A stretch of 10,989 nt of DNA from Kiritimatiellia bacterium (GCA_018432565.1 JAHDSS010000314.1:1-10989), one strand, 5' to 3'; positions 1 through 7,011 are shown, counted from the first letter of the stretch. Numbers and translations: made by a program. Notes: generated by a model from the sequence alone, not told the origin.

Positions 1-1688
1 CCCCAGCCCGCCATCAGCAGGATCGGCGCGATCAGCAGGCGGTACAGCCCCTCCACCCATCCCCAGCCCGTCGCCGTCTCCAGCACGATCAGCGCCGACG
101 ACGCCAGCACCAGCCCCAGCGCCGCCACGAACGCCGACCGGCGCCGGCCGGCCGCCGTCAGCCCCCACGCGCAGAACGGCAGGAATCCCAGCACCGCCAC
201 CGGCAGCGAAAACTGTCCGCGCAGGTCGCTCAGGTACGCCCCGAGCTGCTGGATGAATTTCTCGCTGAAGATGTCCGTCGGCACGATGGCTTCATACTGC
301 CCGCGGGTCACCGCGTGCATGAAGCCCTCCCATGTCCGCGCATAGCCCCAGTTCATCGGCGGGTTCTGCTCGGAGGCGATCGGCAGGTACAGGTAGAATG
401 CCACGCCCAGCTCCGCCAGCAGGATGGATACGCTGACGGTCCGCGCATGCGGCAGGGCCAGAAACGCCAGCGGAATCGGCATCAGCAGCAGAATCCGCAG
501 CAGCAGGACGGCGCTGAATCCCGGCCCGCCCGCCCCCCAGACCCACTCGGCAAACGGCGAGGCCGCGCGCCCGGCGGCATCCGGCGACACCGCGCTCCAC
601 AGCCATGGCGTATATCCGGGGGCCGCCTTCGCCCCTTCCGACGCGAAAAAGGCGTAGCCCGCCACCGCCAGCAGGTAGATCGCCGCCGCCCCCAGCCCCG
701 CATACGCCGCGCGAATGGAGGTCTTGCGGCCCTTGGTCGAACTGCCGATCGCCAGCGCCACCGGCACGGCCAGGAACAGATAGTTGTACACCCAGAACGC
801 CGGACTGTCGGGACCCTTCGACCACTTCCACAGCGCGCCGTCCGCCCCCCCCAGCTCCATGAACGCCTCCGGCGGGGCGAACAGCAGAATGCCCTTGGCC
901 GCCAGAATAAACGCCACGCCGATCGGCAGGATCGCCAGCGCGTAATCCCGGAACAGGACCGCTTCTTTCAGCACCACGGCCAGCGCCAGAGCCAGCCCCA
1001 GAAACAGCAGCGTCTGGTGATTGGTCAGCCCCAGCCCGAACAGAAACGCCGCCAGGTACAGCAGCGTGTCGCTCTTCGGCCGGCACATCCACATGTAGAT
1101 CAGCAGCAGCACCGCCATCTGGAAGAATGCATTCAGGCTGTACACTTCCACAATGACGCTCTGCGACCACAGCACCGGACTGAACGCCAGCAGCAGCCCG
1201 CCCGAAATCCCCGCGATCAGACACACCAGGTTCTCCGCCCGGAACCCGATCCGCTCCTTCAGCTCCGGCACGCTGCGCAGCAGATCCGCGCCCGAACGGC
1301 TGATCAGCAGCGCCAGCAGCGCGCACGCCCCCGCCCCCGCCGCCGCCGAAGCCAGCCCCACCGACCACGCCGGGTTCGGATGCCCGTTATACGTCCCCCA
1401 GTGGAACACCCACTGGAAAAACCACGTCAGCAGCGTCCAGATGGGATACCCCGGCGGATGCGGCACCCCGAGATAGTCCGACGCCACCGCCAGTTCCCCC
1501 GAATCCTCCAGCGTCAGCGTCGGCGCCAGCGTGTAGAAATACACGCCGAACGAAACCGCCAGCACGATCCAGAAGGCCGCCCAGTCGATTCTGCGGAAAA
1601 ACGCCCCGGTGATATTGTCCAGGAAGCCTTCCTGGGTCTGCCCGGCCAGTTTCTCGATCTGCTGTTCCGACTCGTTCGTTAACGTCAT
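1..1688 (-). CDS. DUF2723 family polytopic membrane glycosyltransferase (3' end missing)
   Basis: At least 562 codons are open without interruption and the gene runs off the left edge. After a soluble N-terminus of about 35 residues, a first membrane segment (about 37-58) leads into TLEDSGELAVASDYLG and VPHPPGYPIW (about 59-84). This is the hallmark block of DUF2723, with an acidic ED..E cluster at residues 61-65. Many hydrophobic segments follow. Near residue 430 the second family block appears, YLYLPI..EQNPPMNWG followed by RTWEGFMHAVTRGQYE. DUF2723 proteins are GT-C-like membrane enzymes related to protein O-mannosyltransferases such as TMEM260, and are common in Bacteroidota and PVC bacteria. 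Donor and acceptor cannot be told from sequence. I prefer the ATG at 1688 because GGAAG (1695-1699) lies 6 nt upstream; an ATG two codons earlier (1694) directly abuts it. It follows lpxD by about 50 nt and is probably cotranscribed, suggesting an envelope role. Confidence 0.9.
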   Translation of the reverse strand, partial: MTLTNESEQQIEKLAGQTQEGFLDNITGAFFRRIDWAAFWIVLAVSFGVYFYTLAPTLTLEDSGELAVASDYLGVPHPPGYPIWTLLTWFFQWVFHWGTYNGHPNPAWSVGLASAAAGAGACALLALLISRSGADLLRSVPELKERIGFRAENLVCLIAGISGGLLLAFSPVLWSQSVIVEVYSLNAFFQMAVLLLIYMWMCRPKSDTLLYLAAFLFGLGLTNHQTLLFLGLALALAVVLKEAVLFRDYALAILPIGVAFILAAKGILLFAPPEAFMELGGADGALWKWSKGPDSPAFWVYNYLFLAVPVALAIGSSTKGRKTSIRAAYAGLGAAAIYLLAVAGYAFFASEGAKAAPGYTPWLWSAVSPDAAGRAASPFAEWVWGAGGPGFSAVLLLRILLLMPIPLAFLALPHARTVSVSILLAELGVAFYLYLPIASEQNPPMNWGYARTWEGFMHAVTRGQYEAIVPTDIFSEKFIQQLGAYLSDLRGQFSLPVAVLGFLPFCAWGLTAAGRRRSAFVAALGLVLASSALIVLETATGWGWVEGLYRLLIAPILLMAGW

Positions 1689-1690
1689 CG

Positions 1691-1741
1691 TCATCTTCCG
1701 TTAGGGTCAGCCCTTGACTCTTGAATCTCAGGGACGGTCAT
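1691..1741 (-). other. 16-codon mini-ORF bridging lpxD and the DUF2723 gene
   Basis: A 16-residue frame (MTVPEIQESRADPNGR) begins with an ATG that overlaps the lpxD stop as ATGA (1738-1741). Its own TGA overlaps an ATG of the next gene as another ATGA (1691-1694). It could pass ribosomes from lpxD to the downstream gene by termination-reinitiation. It is equally the tail of a shadow frame of lpxD, so its translation is a guess. The peptide matches nothing I recognise. Confidence 0.2.
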
Positions 1742-2787
1742 GTCGACTCCCCGGCCTGTTCCAGCCGGGCAAGCCGCTTTTCCAACTCCTTCAGCTTGTC
1801 CTTCAGCTTGGGCAGGCTGGCGACATGCGCCAGCGACTTGCCGAACTCCAGCCGGGGCACGGCCGGCGCCCCCAGGTACATCTGGCCGCCCGGCAGGTCC
1901 TTGGGCACCCCCGCCTGGGCGCCGATCACCGCGCCGTCGCCGATCGTCAGGTGACCCGCCAGCCCCGCCTGGCCTGCGCAGATCACGTGCCGGCCCAGCG
2001 TGGTCGTGCCGGCCAGTCCGACCTGGGAACACAGCACCGAATGGTCGCCAATCACGCAGTTGTGGGCAATCTGCACCAGGTTGTCCACCTTGGTGCCCTT
2101 CCCCACCCGGGTTTCCCCGAAGCGCGCCCGGTCAATGGTCGCGTTCGCGCCGATCTCCACGTCGTCCTCCAGCACCACGATGCCCGTCTGCGGGATCTTC
2201 GTGCGCACCCCCTGCGCATCCACCGTGTAGCCGAATCCGTCGCTGCCGATCACCGCCCCGTTATGCAGAATGACCCGGTCGCCCAGCACGCAGCGCTCGC
2301 GGATGCTCGCCAGCGGATATAGCAGGCAGTCGCGCCCCAGCTTTGCCCCGTGGCCCACGTACGTTTGAGGATACAGCGTCGTTCCGTCCCCGATGTCCGC
2401 CCCCGCCTCGACAACGGCAAAGGCGCCGACAGACACCTCCGCCCCCAGCTTCGCTTCCGGCGACACCCAGGCCTGCGGATGCACCCCGCGGGGCTGAATG
2501 ACCGGCTCGGGCGCAAACAGCGCGCAGGCCGCCGCAAACGCGGCATCGGCATCCGCCACGCGCAGCAGCGCGGGGCGGGGCGCTTCGACCTGCGCCGCCT
2601 TCGGCACAATGACCGCCGTCGCTCCGCTCGCCGCCACCGCCGGCAGATACTTCGGATGGCCGGCGAACGAGACCTGGCCCGCGCGGGCCGCCTTCAGGTC
2701 GGCCACGCCCGTCACGGGCGCCGAGGCATCCCCCTCCAGCTCCGCGTCCAGCCTGGCCGCCAATTCACCCGTGGTCAGCGTGACCAT
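1738..2787 (-). CDS. lpxD: UDP-3-O-(3-hydroxyacyl)glucosamine N-acyltransferase LpxD
   Basis: The protein has 349 residues, against about 340 for the E. coli enzyme. LpxD transfers a 3-hydroxyacyl chain from acyl carrier protein to the 2-amino group of UDP-3-O-acyl-glucosamine, the third step of lipid A synthesis, in the cytoplasm. The N-terminal uridine-binding domain (about 1-95) contains ITGV-like VTGVADL and VSFAGHPKY. A left-handed beta helix of hexapeptide repeats follows (about 100-310), with the family signature GSDGFGY (181-187) and NLVQIAHNCVIGD, in which His242 matches the catalytic His239 of E. coli. The C-terminus (about 315-349) is a charged, probably coiled helix ending KLKDKLKELEKRLARLEQ. 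The start is well placed: GGGGAGG overlaps the stop of the upstream chaperone gene, 13 nt away. The ompH/skp-lpxD order is the classical envelope gene order. Confidence 0.97.
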   Translation of the reverse strand: MVTLTTGELAARLDAELEGDASAPVTGVADLKAARAGQVSFAGHPKYLPAVAASGATAVIVPKAAQVEAPRPALLRVADADAAFAAACALFAPEPVIQPRGVHPQAWVSPEAKLGAEVSVGAFAVVEAGADIGDGTTLYPQTYVGHGAKLGRDCLLYPLASIRERCVLGDRVILHNGAVIGSDGFGYTVDAQGVRTKIPQTGIVVLEDDVEIGANATIDRARFGETRVGKGTKVDNLVQIAHNCVIGDHSVLCSQVGLAGTTTLGRHVICAGQAGLAGHLTIGDGAVIGAQAGVPKDLPGGQMYLGAPAVPRLEFGKSLAHVASLPKLKDKLKELEKRLARLEQAGEST

Positions 2788-2800
2788 CGTCCCGCCTCCC

Positions 2801-3361
2801 CTACGGCTTCAACCGTTCGATCAGCCGCTCGGTCACGTCCAGTTCCGGCGCGGAATAAACCGCCAGGGGCACCATGTTCATGGTCATCCCCGACCGGTCC
2901 AGCACCAGGTCGAAGCCTTCCGCCTCGGCAAACGCCGCCACTTCCTTCAGCAGCTCGTCCACGATCCCCTGTCGCGAAGCCATCAACTGCTCGCGCAGCT
3001 GCTTGAGCTTGGTTTCCTGCGTGCGCCGCGCGCGCAGCTGCGCCTCCTGCAGCTCCGTCAGCTTGTCCTCCGCCTCCGCGCGCTTCGTCGCGCGCGCCTC
3101 GTCGCTCAGCATCGGACTGCGGGCCGCTTCGCGCAGCTTGGTCACGTCCGCCTCCAGCGCGCGCAACCCCTCCGCCACCTGTTCCATTTCCTCCTCGACC
3201 GCCTCTTCGGCCTTTTTCAGCTCCGCCTCCGCGGCCTGCGTCTTCGGATGCGCCGTGAACACCTTGTCGAGATCCACCGTCGCCACCTTCATTTCGGCCA
3301 GCCCCGCCGTCGCCAGGAACGCCGTCAGGCACCCCGCCATCCACCTCTTGCTCATCTGCAT
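2801..3361 (-). CDS. OmpH/Skp-family periplasmic chaperone
   Basis: The protein has 186 residues with a short signal peptide (about 1-22, ending ATAGLA before EMKVATVD), so it is probably exported and cleaved. The mature protein opens with KVATVDLDKVFTAHPKTQ, typical of OmpH/Skp. A long charged helical arm rich in Glu, Lys, Ala and Arg follows (about 38-135). The C-terminal part, EGFDLVLDRSGM, returns to the beta core. Skp trimers hold unfolded outer-membrane proteins on their way to the BAM complex. The start at 3361 is supported by AAGGAA (3369-3374) at 7 nt; a second AAGGAA lies immediately upstream (3374-3379). A second ATG two codons later would be badly spaced. Cys11 might suggest a lipobox, but the hydrophobic stretch before it is too short. 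It is cotranscribed with lpxD. No bamA is seen upstream; vapBC lies there instead. Confidence 0.9.
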   Translation of the reverse strand: MQMSKRWMAGCLTAFLATAGLAEMKVATVDLDKVFTAHPKTQAAEAELKKAEEAVEEEMEQVAEGLRALEADVTKLREAARSPMLSDEARATKRAEAEDKLTELQEAQLRARRTQETKLKQLREQLMASRQGIVDELLKEVAAFAEAEGFDLVLDRSGMTMNMVPLAVYSAPELDVTERLIERLKP

Positions 3362-3468
3362 GCTGCTGTTCCTTTCCTTGAATTCGATTTCCGGTTACTC
3401 TCGGATACGCCTGCCCGAATGAAAAGCCAAAACGGAGTGAACGCCCCATCCATCGGCTGACGGAGCGC
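3362..3468. other. Intergenic gap between vapC and the ompH-lpxD operon
   Basis: These 107 bases carry the leader of ompH and must hold its promoter if vapBC transcription does not read through. On the minus strand a TTGGCT, 17 nt, TATCCG arrangement is the best I can find, and it is weak. I see no stem-loop with a T tract that would terminate vapBC transcription here. Confidence 0.3.
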
Positions 3469-3888
3469 CTACGATCCGGCCGAAGTCGAGGGGTCCAATA
3501 TTTCCAATCCGGCAAAGGACTGGCGATAAAATCCGCGATCCCGCGTCAACAGGCGCTGGGCCTGGCAGGCGGCATGCGAGCCAACCAGAAAATCGGCCAT
3601 GACCCGTTCCCTTGTGCCGCCGGCCCGCCTGTATTGACGCCACAGGGCCCCGGCCTGTTCCGCGGTTTCCTTTTCAATGGCCTCAAAACGAATGCCCAAC
3701 AGCTCCATCCGCTCCCGCAAGGCGGAAGGCGGATCGAACAGCGAACTCAGCTCCGCCCAGACCACGTCGCAGACGATCAGCGATCCCTGTTTCATGCAGC
3801 CGCGCAAGGCATCCGCAGAAGCCCGGCCATGCACCGGGTCGTCACGAAACACATCGATCAGCACATTGGTGTCCACCGCGGTCTTCAT
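3469..3888 (-). CDS. vapC: PIN-domain ribonuclease toxin, VapC type
   Basis: The protein has 139 residues, the usual size for VapC. It begins MKTAVDTNVLIDVF, the standard PIN-domain opening. The expected acidic metal ligands are visible: Asp6, Glu46 (WAEL), Asp99 (MADFLVGSHA) and Asp117 (LLTRDRGFY). PIN toxins are Mg- or Mn-dependent RNases that cut tRNA or rRNA and stop growth when the antitoxin is lost. All four ligands are intact, so the toxin looks active. Its ATG overlaps the antitoxin stop as ATGA (3885-3888), giving coupled translation. Target RNA cannot be inferred. It is a same-strand insertion between glmM and ompH-lpxD. Confidence 0.92.
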   Translation of the reverse strand: MKTAVDTNVLIDVFRDDPVHGRASADALRGCMKQGSLIVCDVVWAELSSLFDPPSALRERMELLGIRFEAIEKETAEQAGALWRQYRRAGGTRERVMADFLVGSHAACQAQRLLTRDRGFYRQSFAGLEILDPSTSAGS

Positions 3889-4106
3889 CCATTTCCCCGC
3901 AACTCAACCATCAACTGATCGGTCGGCTCGTCCAATTTCAGACAGCCCATGACCCGCGCCACCGGATCAGCAGGCAACGCCTTCTCCACAATCAGGCGGC
4001 CGTGATCTTCCTGAAACTCCAATATCGTCTGCGGCCTAATCCCTAATCGGTCCCGTAACAGCTTCGGAATTGTGACCTGTCCACGCTCTGCCACAACAGC
4101 TTGCAT
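3885..4106 (-). CDS. vapB: AbrB/SpoVT-fold antitoxin, VapB type
   Basis: The protein has 73 residues. Residues 1-45 form a swapped-hairpin AbrB DNA-binding domain: MQAVVAERGQVTIPKLLRDR, then LGIRPQTILEF and GRLIVEK. The C-terminal 30 residues (from about ADPVARVMG) would wrap around and inhibit the toxin. I chose the ATG at 4106 because AAGGG (4115-4119) sits 8 nt upstream and the AbrB fold begins there. An in-frame ATG at 4130 adds eight residues (MTYKRANQ) but has no ribosome-binding site and lies within the operator region. Antitoxins of this class normally repress their own promoter with the toxin as co-repressor, which fits the palindromes just upstream. Confidence 0.9.
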   Translation of the reverse strand: MQAVVAERGQVTIPKLLRDRLGIRPQTILEFQEDHGRLIVEKALPADPVARVMGCLKLDEPTDQLMVELRGNG

Positions 4107-4120
4107 CTGATTTGCCCTTT

Positions 4121-4164
4121 TGTATGTCATATAGAGTATGTATTCATACTATTTATAACATACA
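4121..4164 (-). promoter_or_regulatory. Palindromic operator of vapBC
   Basis: A perfect inverted repeat AGTATG-TATT-CATACT occupies 4135-4150. A wider pair, TGTATGT (4121-4127) and ACATACA (4158-4164), flanks it. All are variations on GTATG/CATAC in a locally AT-rich stretch, unlike the GC-rich surroundings. They overlap the -10 box and the expected start of transcription, where AbrB-type antitoxins usually bind. Binding is inferred. Confidence 0.65.
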
Positions 4165-4184
4165 TATTGGGAGCGCCATGTCAA
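4157..4184 (-). promoter_or_regulatory. Sigma70-like promoter of vapBC
   Basis: On the minus strand a perfect TTGACA (4179-4184) is followed after 16 nt by TATGTT (4157-4162, four of six matches to TATAAT). Transcription would start near 4150, at the edge of the central palindrome, giving a leader of about 44 nt before the antitoxin ATG at 4106. Confidence 0.6.
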
Positions 4185-4237
4185 GCGGCTTCGTGATCCA
4201 CCTGCCTGGCGGCCATCCGGCGAACCCCTTTTGCCGG

Positions 4238-5599
4238 TCAGCCGATTTCCTTTTTCATCGCATCGGCGATGGCATGAGTCAGCCGCGTCGTCATGTCCTC
4301 CGTCGGCCCTTCGACCATCACCCGGCACATGTTCTGGGTGCCCGAATAGCGCACCAGCACCCGGCCGTCCTGCCCCAGTTCCTTTTCCGCCGCGGCAATC
4401 GCCGCCTGCACGCCCGGCAGATCCTTCAGCGGGGGGCGGCTGGCCACGTCCACGTTTACGAGGCACTGCGGCGACAGCGTCAGGATCGAGGCCAGTTCCG
4501 AAGCCTCCCGGTTCGCCCGCCGCATCACCGCCAGCAGTTGCAGCGCCGACACAATGCCGTCGCCCGTCGTGTGCTTGTCGAGAAAGATCATGTGGCCCGA
4601 CGATTCCGCGCCGATGATGCCGCCTTTCTCCTTCATCATTTCCAGCACGTACCGGTCGCCCACGGCGCTGCACCCCAGCTCGATGCCCAGCTCGCGCATG
4701 GTCTTCTGCAGGCCAAAATTGCTCATCACCGTGCCCACCGCCAGATTGCCCTTCAATTCGCCGCGGGCCTTCAGGTCCTTGGCGCAGATCGCCAGGATAT
4801 GATCTCCCGACAGCTCCACGCCGGTCTCATCCACCACGATCAGCCGGTCGCCGTCGCCGTCGAACGCCAGGCCGATGTCGGCCCGCTCCGCCAGCACCTG
4901 GTCGCGCAGCGCCTCGGTGTGCTGCGAACCGCAGTGGGCGTTGATGTTCAATCCGTTCGGCGTGTCGTGCAGCGTGGTCACGTGCGCCCCCAGCTTCTTG
5001 AACACGGCCGGCGCCGCGCGGTAGGTGGCCCCGTTGCCGCAGTCCAGCACGATCCGCATGCCCTTCAGGTCCAGATCGTCCGGGAAGGTTCCCAGGCAGA
5101 ATGCCACATAGCGCTCCAGGGCATCCTCCACCCGGAACGACTTGCCGATTCCCGCCGCCAGCGGCAGCAGACCCGTGAGGGTGTCGCCGGCCATCAGCTC
5201 TTCAATCGCCGCCTCCTCCTCGTCCGGCAGCTTGAAGCCGTCGCGGGAAAACAGCTTGATGCCGTTGTCCTGATAGGGATTGTGCGACGCCGAAATGACG
5301 AAGCCGGCATCCGCCTTCTGGTCGATCGTCAGCACGGCGATGCCCGGCGTCGGCAGCGTACCCACCAGCAGCGCGTCGCCGCCCATCGAGCACAGCCCCG
5401 CCACAAGGGCGTTTTCAAGCATGTAGCCGCTCAGACGCGTATCCTTGCCGATCACCACGCGCGGACGCTTGCCGCCTTTGCGCTCCATCAGCACATGCGC
5501 CACCGCGCGCCCGAGGTTCACCGCCATCTCCACCATCATCGGTTCGCGGTTGGCCACCCCGCGCACGCCATCGGTTCCAAACAGTTTCTTCTCGCCCAT
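4238..5599 (-). CDS. glmM: Phosphoglucosamine mutase GlmM
   Basis: The protein has 453 residues, close to the 445 of E. coli GlmM. It converts glucosamine-6-phosphate to glucosamine-1-phosphate in the cytoplasm, on the way to UDP-GlcNAc for peptidoglycan and lipid A. The N-terminus KKLFGTDGVRG is diagnostic. The phosphoserine loop is FVISASHNPYQDNGIK with catalytic Ser105. The Mg-binding loop is AFDGDGDR (Asp247, Asp249, Asp251). The sugar loop is GAESSGHMIF. The C-terminal phosphate loop reads RYSGTQNMCRVMVEG, where most family members have SGTEP, so Glu is replaced by Gln. The frame stays open about 100 codons further upstream, but the ATG at 5599 is clearly the start: AGGAG (5607-5611) lies 7 nt away and the family N-terminus begins there. 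Only 20 nt separate it from the upstream beta-helix gene, so the two are cotranscribed. Confidence 0.97.
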   Translation of the reverse strand: MGEKKLFGTDGVRGVANREPMMVEMAVNLGRAVAHVLMERKGGKRPRVVIGKDTRLSGYMLENALVAGLCSMGGDALLVGTLPTPGIAVLTIDQKADAGFVISASHNPYQDNGIKLFSRDGFKLPDEEEAAIEELMAGDTLTGLLPLAAGIGKSFRVEDALERYVAFCLGTFPDDLDLKGMRIVLDCGNGATYRAAPAVFKKLGAHVTTLHDTPNGLNINAHCGSQHTEALRDQVLAERADIGLAFDGDGDRLIVVDETGVELSGDHILAICAKDLKARGELKGNLAVGTVMSNFGLQKTMRELGIELGCSAVGDRYVLEMMKEKGGIIGAESSGHMIFLDKHTTGDGIVSALQLLAVMRRANREASELASILTLSPQCLVNVDVASRPPLKDLPGVQAAIAAAEKELGQDGRVLVRYSGTQNMCRVMVEGPTEDMTTRLTHAIADAMKKEIG

Positions 5600-5619
5600 G
5601 GTTCCGCTCCTGACTGTTG

Positions 5620-6792
5620 TTATGCCGGCAAACCGGCGCTTTTCACGATCTGCTGCAGCCACGCCGTGCCGGCGGCTTTCGCTTCCGGCGGCAACCCGCG
5701 CACGCGCTCCACATATTTCTCTTCCCTGGCCGCCTCCCAGGCCGCCAGAAACTCCGCCTTTTCGGGGCAGTCCGCGTCGCCCGCCGCCGCCAGCCGCTCC
5801 TTCGCCTCCGGCCAGCCCGCGCACAGCGCCTCGTGCTCCGCCCGCAGCGCCCCGTCCAGCGCCGACCGGTCCTCCTGCGCGATCCGCTCCACCACCGCCT
5901 CCAGGCGCTTCATGCATTCCTTGCGCACCGCCGCCAGCTGCTTCCGCGCCCCCGCCAGGCAGGCCGTCCCGTGCGGTGTCCGCTCCAGCAGCGGCCGGCG
6001 CACCTGTTCATACCACGCCTGCAGCGCGGCGATGTTGCCGATGTAGATCATGCAGTTGCGCACCACCCGCGCCACCGACCGGTAGCCGGTGCCGTAAGGC
6101 CGCACCCCCGCCGCCGGCGCTTCCGGCACCACCAGCCGCCCCGGTTCCGGCACATCCCTGCGCGACACCAGCCCCGCCGCCTGCACCGTGCCGTATTCCA
6201 TCCGCACCGGCCCCGCCACCCCCCCCTGCCCGCCCAGGAAAATCGGCGCCTGGTCCAGCATCACCCCCCGCGGCACGTCCCCGAACAGCGACGCCGTCGC
6301 CTTGTCCCCGTGCGGGGTGTAGTTGAAATGAATGAACGACGACCCGATTTCGCTGTGCTCCTTGCGGCTGCGCCCCCCCGCCATCAGCGCGTCGCAGAAA
6401 TTGATCAGGCTGCCGCCCACCACGAACGGAAAAAAGATCGTCTGCTTCAGCCCCACGGTATGCGCCATCTCGGCGCCTTCCTCCAGGATCGTCCCCGCCC
6501 GCACCTGCGCCCCGCTCCCCATCGCCGCCCCGTCCAGAAACACCGCCCCGCTGAAATAGCCGCCCTTCAGGTGGACCCCCTCCCCCAGCTGGCAGTCCTC
6601 CACCGTCGCCGGCGCCTCCCGCCCCAGCACGCACCCCGGCCCGATGCTCGTTCCCGCCCCGAACACCTTGCACCCCGCGTGAATCACCACGCCCGGCGCG
6701 ATGCACCCGGGTTCCACCTCGTCGCCGATCTCCACCGACCCCGGCGCCGCGATCTTCACCCCGCGCCCCAGCAGCTCCTCGATCCGGCTCAT
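5620..6792 (-). CDS. Left-handed beta-helix protein, GlmU acyltransferase-like (UDP-GlcNAc-related)
   Basis: The protein has 390 residues. Residues about 10-205 are hexapeptide-repeat-like, with turns such as SVEIGDEVEPG, VVIHAGCKVFGAG and SIGPGCVLG. A conserved-looking core follows: VGLKQTIFFPF, then SEIGSSFIHFNYTPHGDKA and LFGDVPRGVMLDQAPIFLGG (about 113-187). The FNYTPHGDK segment recalls the acetyl-CoA region of GlmU-type beta helices. Residues about 250-390 are helical, charged and Ala/Glu/Arg-rich. There is no nucleotidyltransferase domain. Lying just before glmM, it may act in UDP-GlcNAc synthesis as a detached acetyltransferase or as a partner or scaffold; this is inference. The ATG at 6792 overlaps the upstream stop as ATGA and has no Shine-Dalgarno of its own, so translation is probably coupled. 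An open frame extends upstream but lies out of frame over the small membrane protein gene. Confidence 0.75.
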   Translation of the reverse strand: MSRIEELLGRGVKIAAPGSVEIGDEVEPGCIAPGVVIHAGCKVFGAGTSIGPGCVLGREAPATVEDCQLGEGVHLKGGYFSGAVFLDGAAMGSGAQVRAGTILEEGAEMAHTVGLKQTIFFPFVVGGSLINFCDALMAGGRSRKEHSEIGSSFIHFNYTPHGDKATASLFGDVPRGVMLDQAPIFLGGQGGVAGPVRMEYGTVQAAGLVSRRDVPEPGRLVVPEAPAAGVRPYGTGYRSVARVVRNCMIYIGNIAALQAWYEQVRRPLLERTPHGTACLAGARKQLAAVRKECMKRLEAVVERIAQEDRSALDGALRAEHEALCAGWPEAKERLAAAGDADCPEKAEFLAAWEAAREEKYVERVRGLPPEAKAAGTAWLQQIVKSAGLPA

Positions 6793-6968
6793 TTGCGCAG
6801 CAACGCTCCCGCCGCCACGCCGACCCCCGCCGCCGCCAGCAGCACATAGGACGTCTTCCACGTCACCTTCATCGAAAACAGATTCACCGTCACCGACCCC
6901 GGCGTCATGATCAGCACGATCACAAACGCCGCCAGGATCAGCAATCCCGCTATCATGGACTTGCTCAT
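6789..6968 (-). CDS. Small two-helix membrane protein, LapA (DUF1049)-like
   Basis: The protein has 59 residues: a short MSKS head, a first hydrophobic helix (about 5-21, ending IVLIM), a loop TPGSVTVNLFSMKVTWKT, and a second helix (about 40-57, rich in Ala, Gly, Val) with a basic tail LLRK. The pattern of helix, xxxVTVNLF, short loop and Gly/Ala-rich helix is that of the LapA domain, whose E. coli member helps control LPS assembly. The assignment rests on this pattern, since so short a protein gives little else. The start at 6968 is strongly supported by GGAGGAG (6974-6980) at 5 nt; an upstream ATG at 7004 has no such site. It heads the run with the beta-helix gene and glmM. Confidence 0.7.
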   Translation of the reverse strand: MSKSMIAGLLILAAFVIVLIMTPGSVTVNLFSMKVTWKTSYVLLAAAGVGVAAGALLRK

Positions 6969-6988
6969 GGATGCTCCTCCGGATTTGG

Positions 6989-7011
6989 CCAACCAGTTTT
7001 CCACAGGTTGG
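6989..7011 (-). repeat. Inverted repeat CCAACC...GGTTGG in the leader of the LapA-like gene
   Basis: Perfect 6-base arms CCAACC and GGTTGG are separated by 11 bases, shortly upstream of the ribosome-binding site at 6974-6980. The loop contains TGTGGAAAA, one base off the DnaA-box consensus TGTGGATAA. It could be a hairpin in the mRNA leader or a protein-binding site; neither is established. Confidence 0.4.

Noticed and set aside
315..1682. A 455-codon plus-strand frame opposite the DUF2723 gene.
   Set aside because: Its product is a Gln/Arg/His/Pro-rich low-complexity string, as expected opposite a GC-rich gene. The minus strand carries clear DUF2723 motifs here.
4200..4237. A CCGGC/GCCGG inverted repeat after the glmM stop as a terminator.
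   Set aside because: The stem is only five bases with an 11-base loop and no T tract follows.
5600..5917. An N-terminal extension of GlmM of about 106 residues.
   Set aside because: The extension is Gly/Ala-rich, overlaps the beta-helix gene in another frame, and the family start plus AGGAG lie at 5599.
4112..6046. A 644-codon plus-strand frame opposite glmM.
   Set aside because: It is His/Arg/Gln-rich and matches no family. It is the complement of glmM and the beta-helix gene and has no ribosome-binding site.
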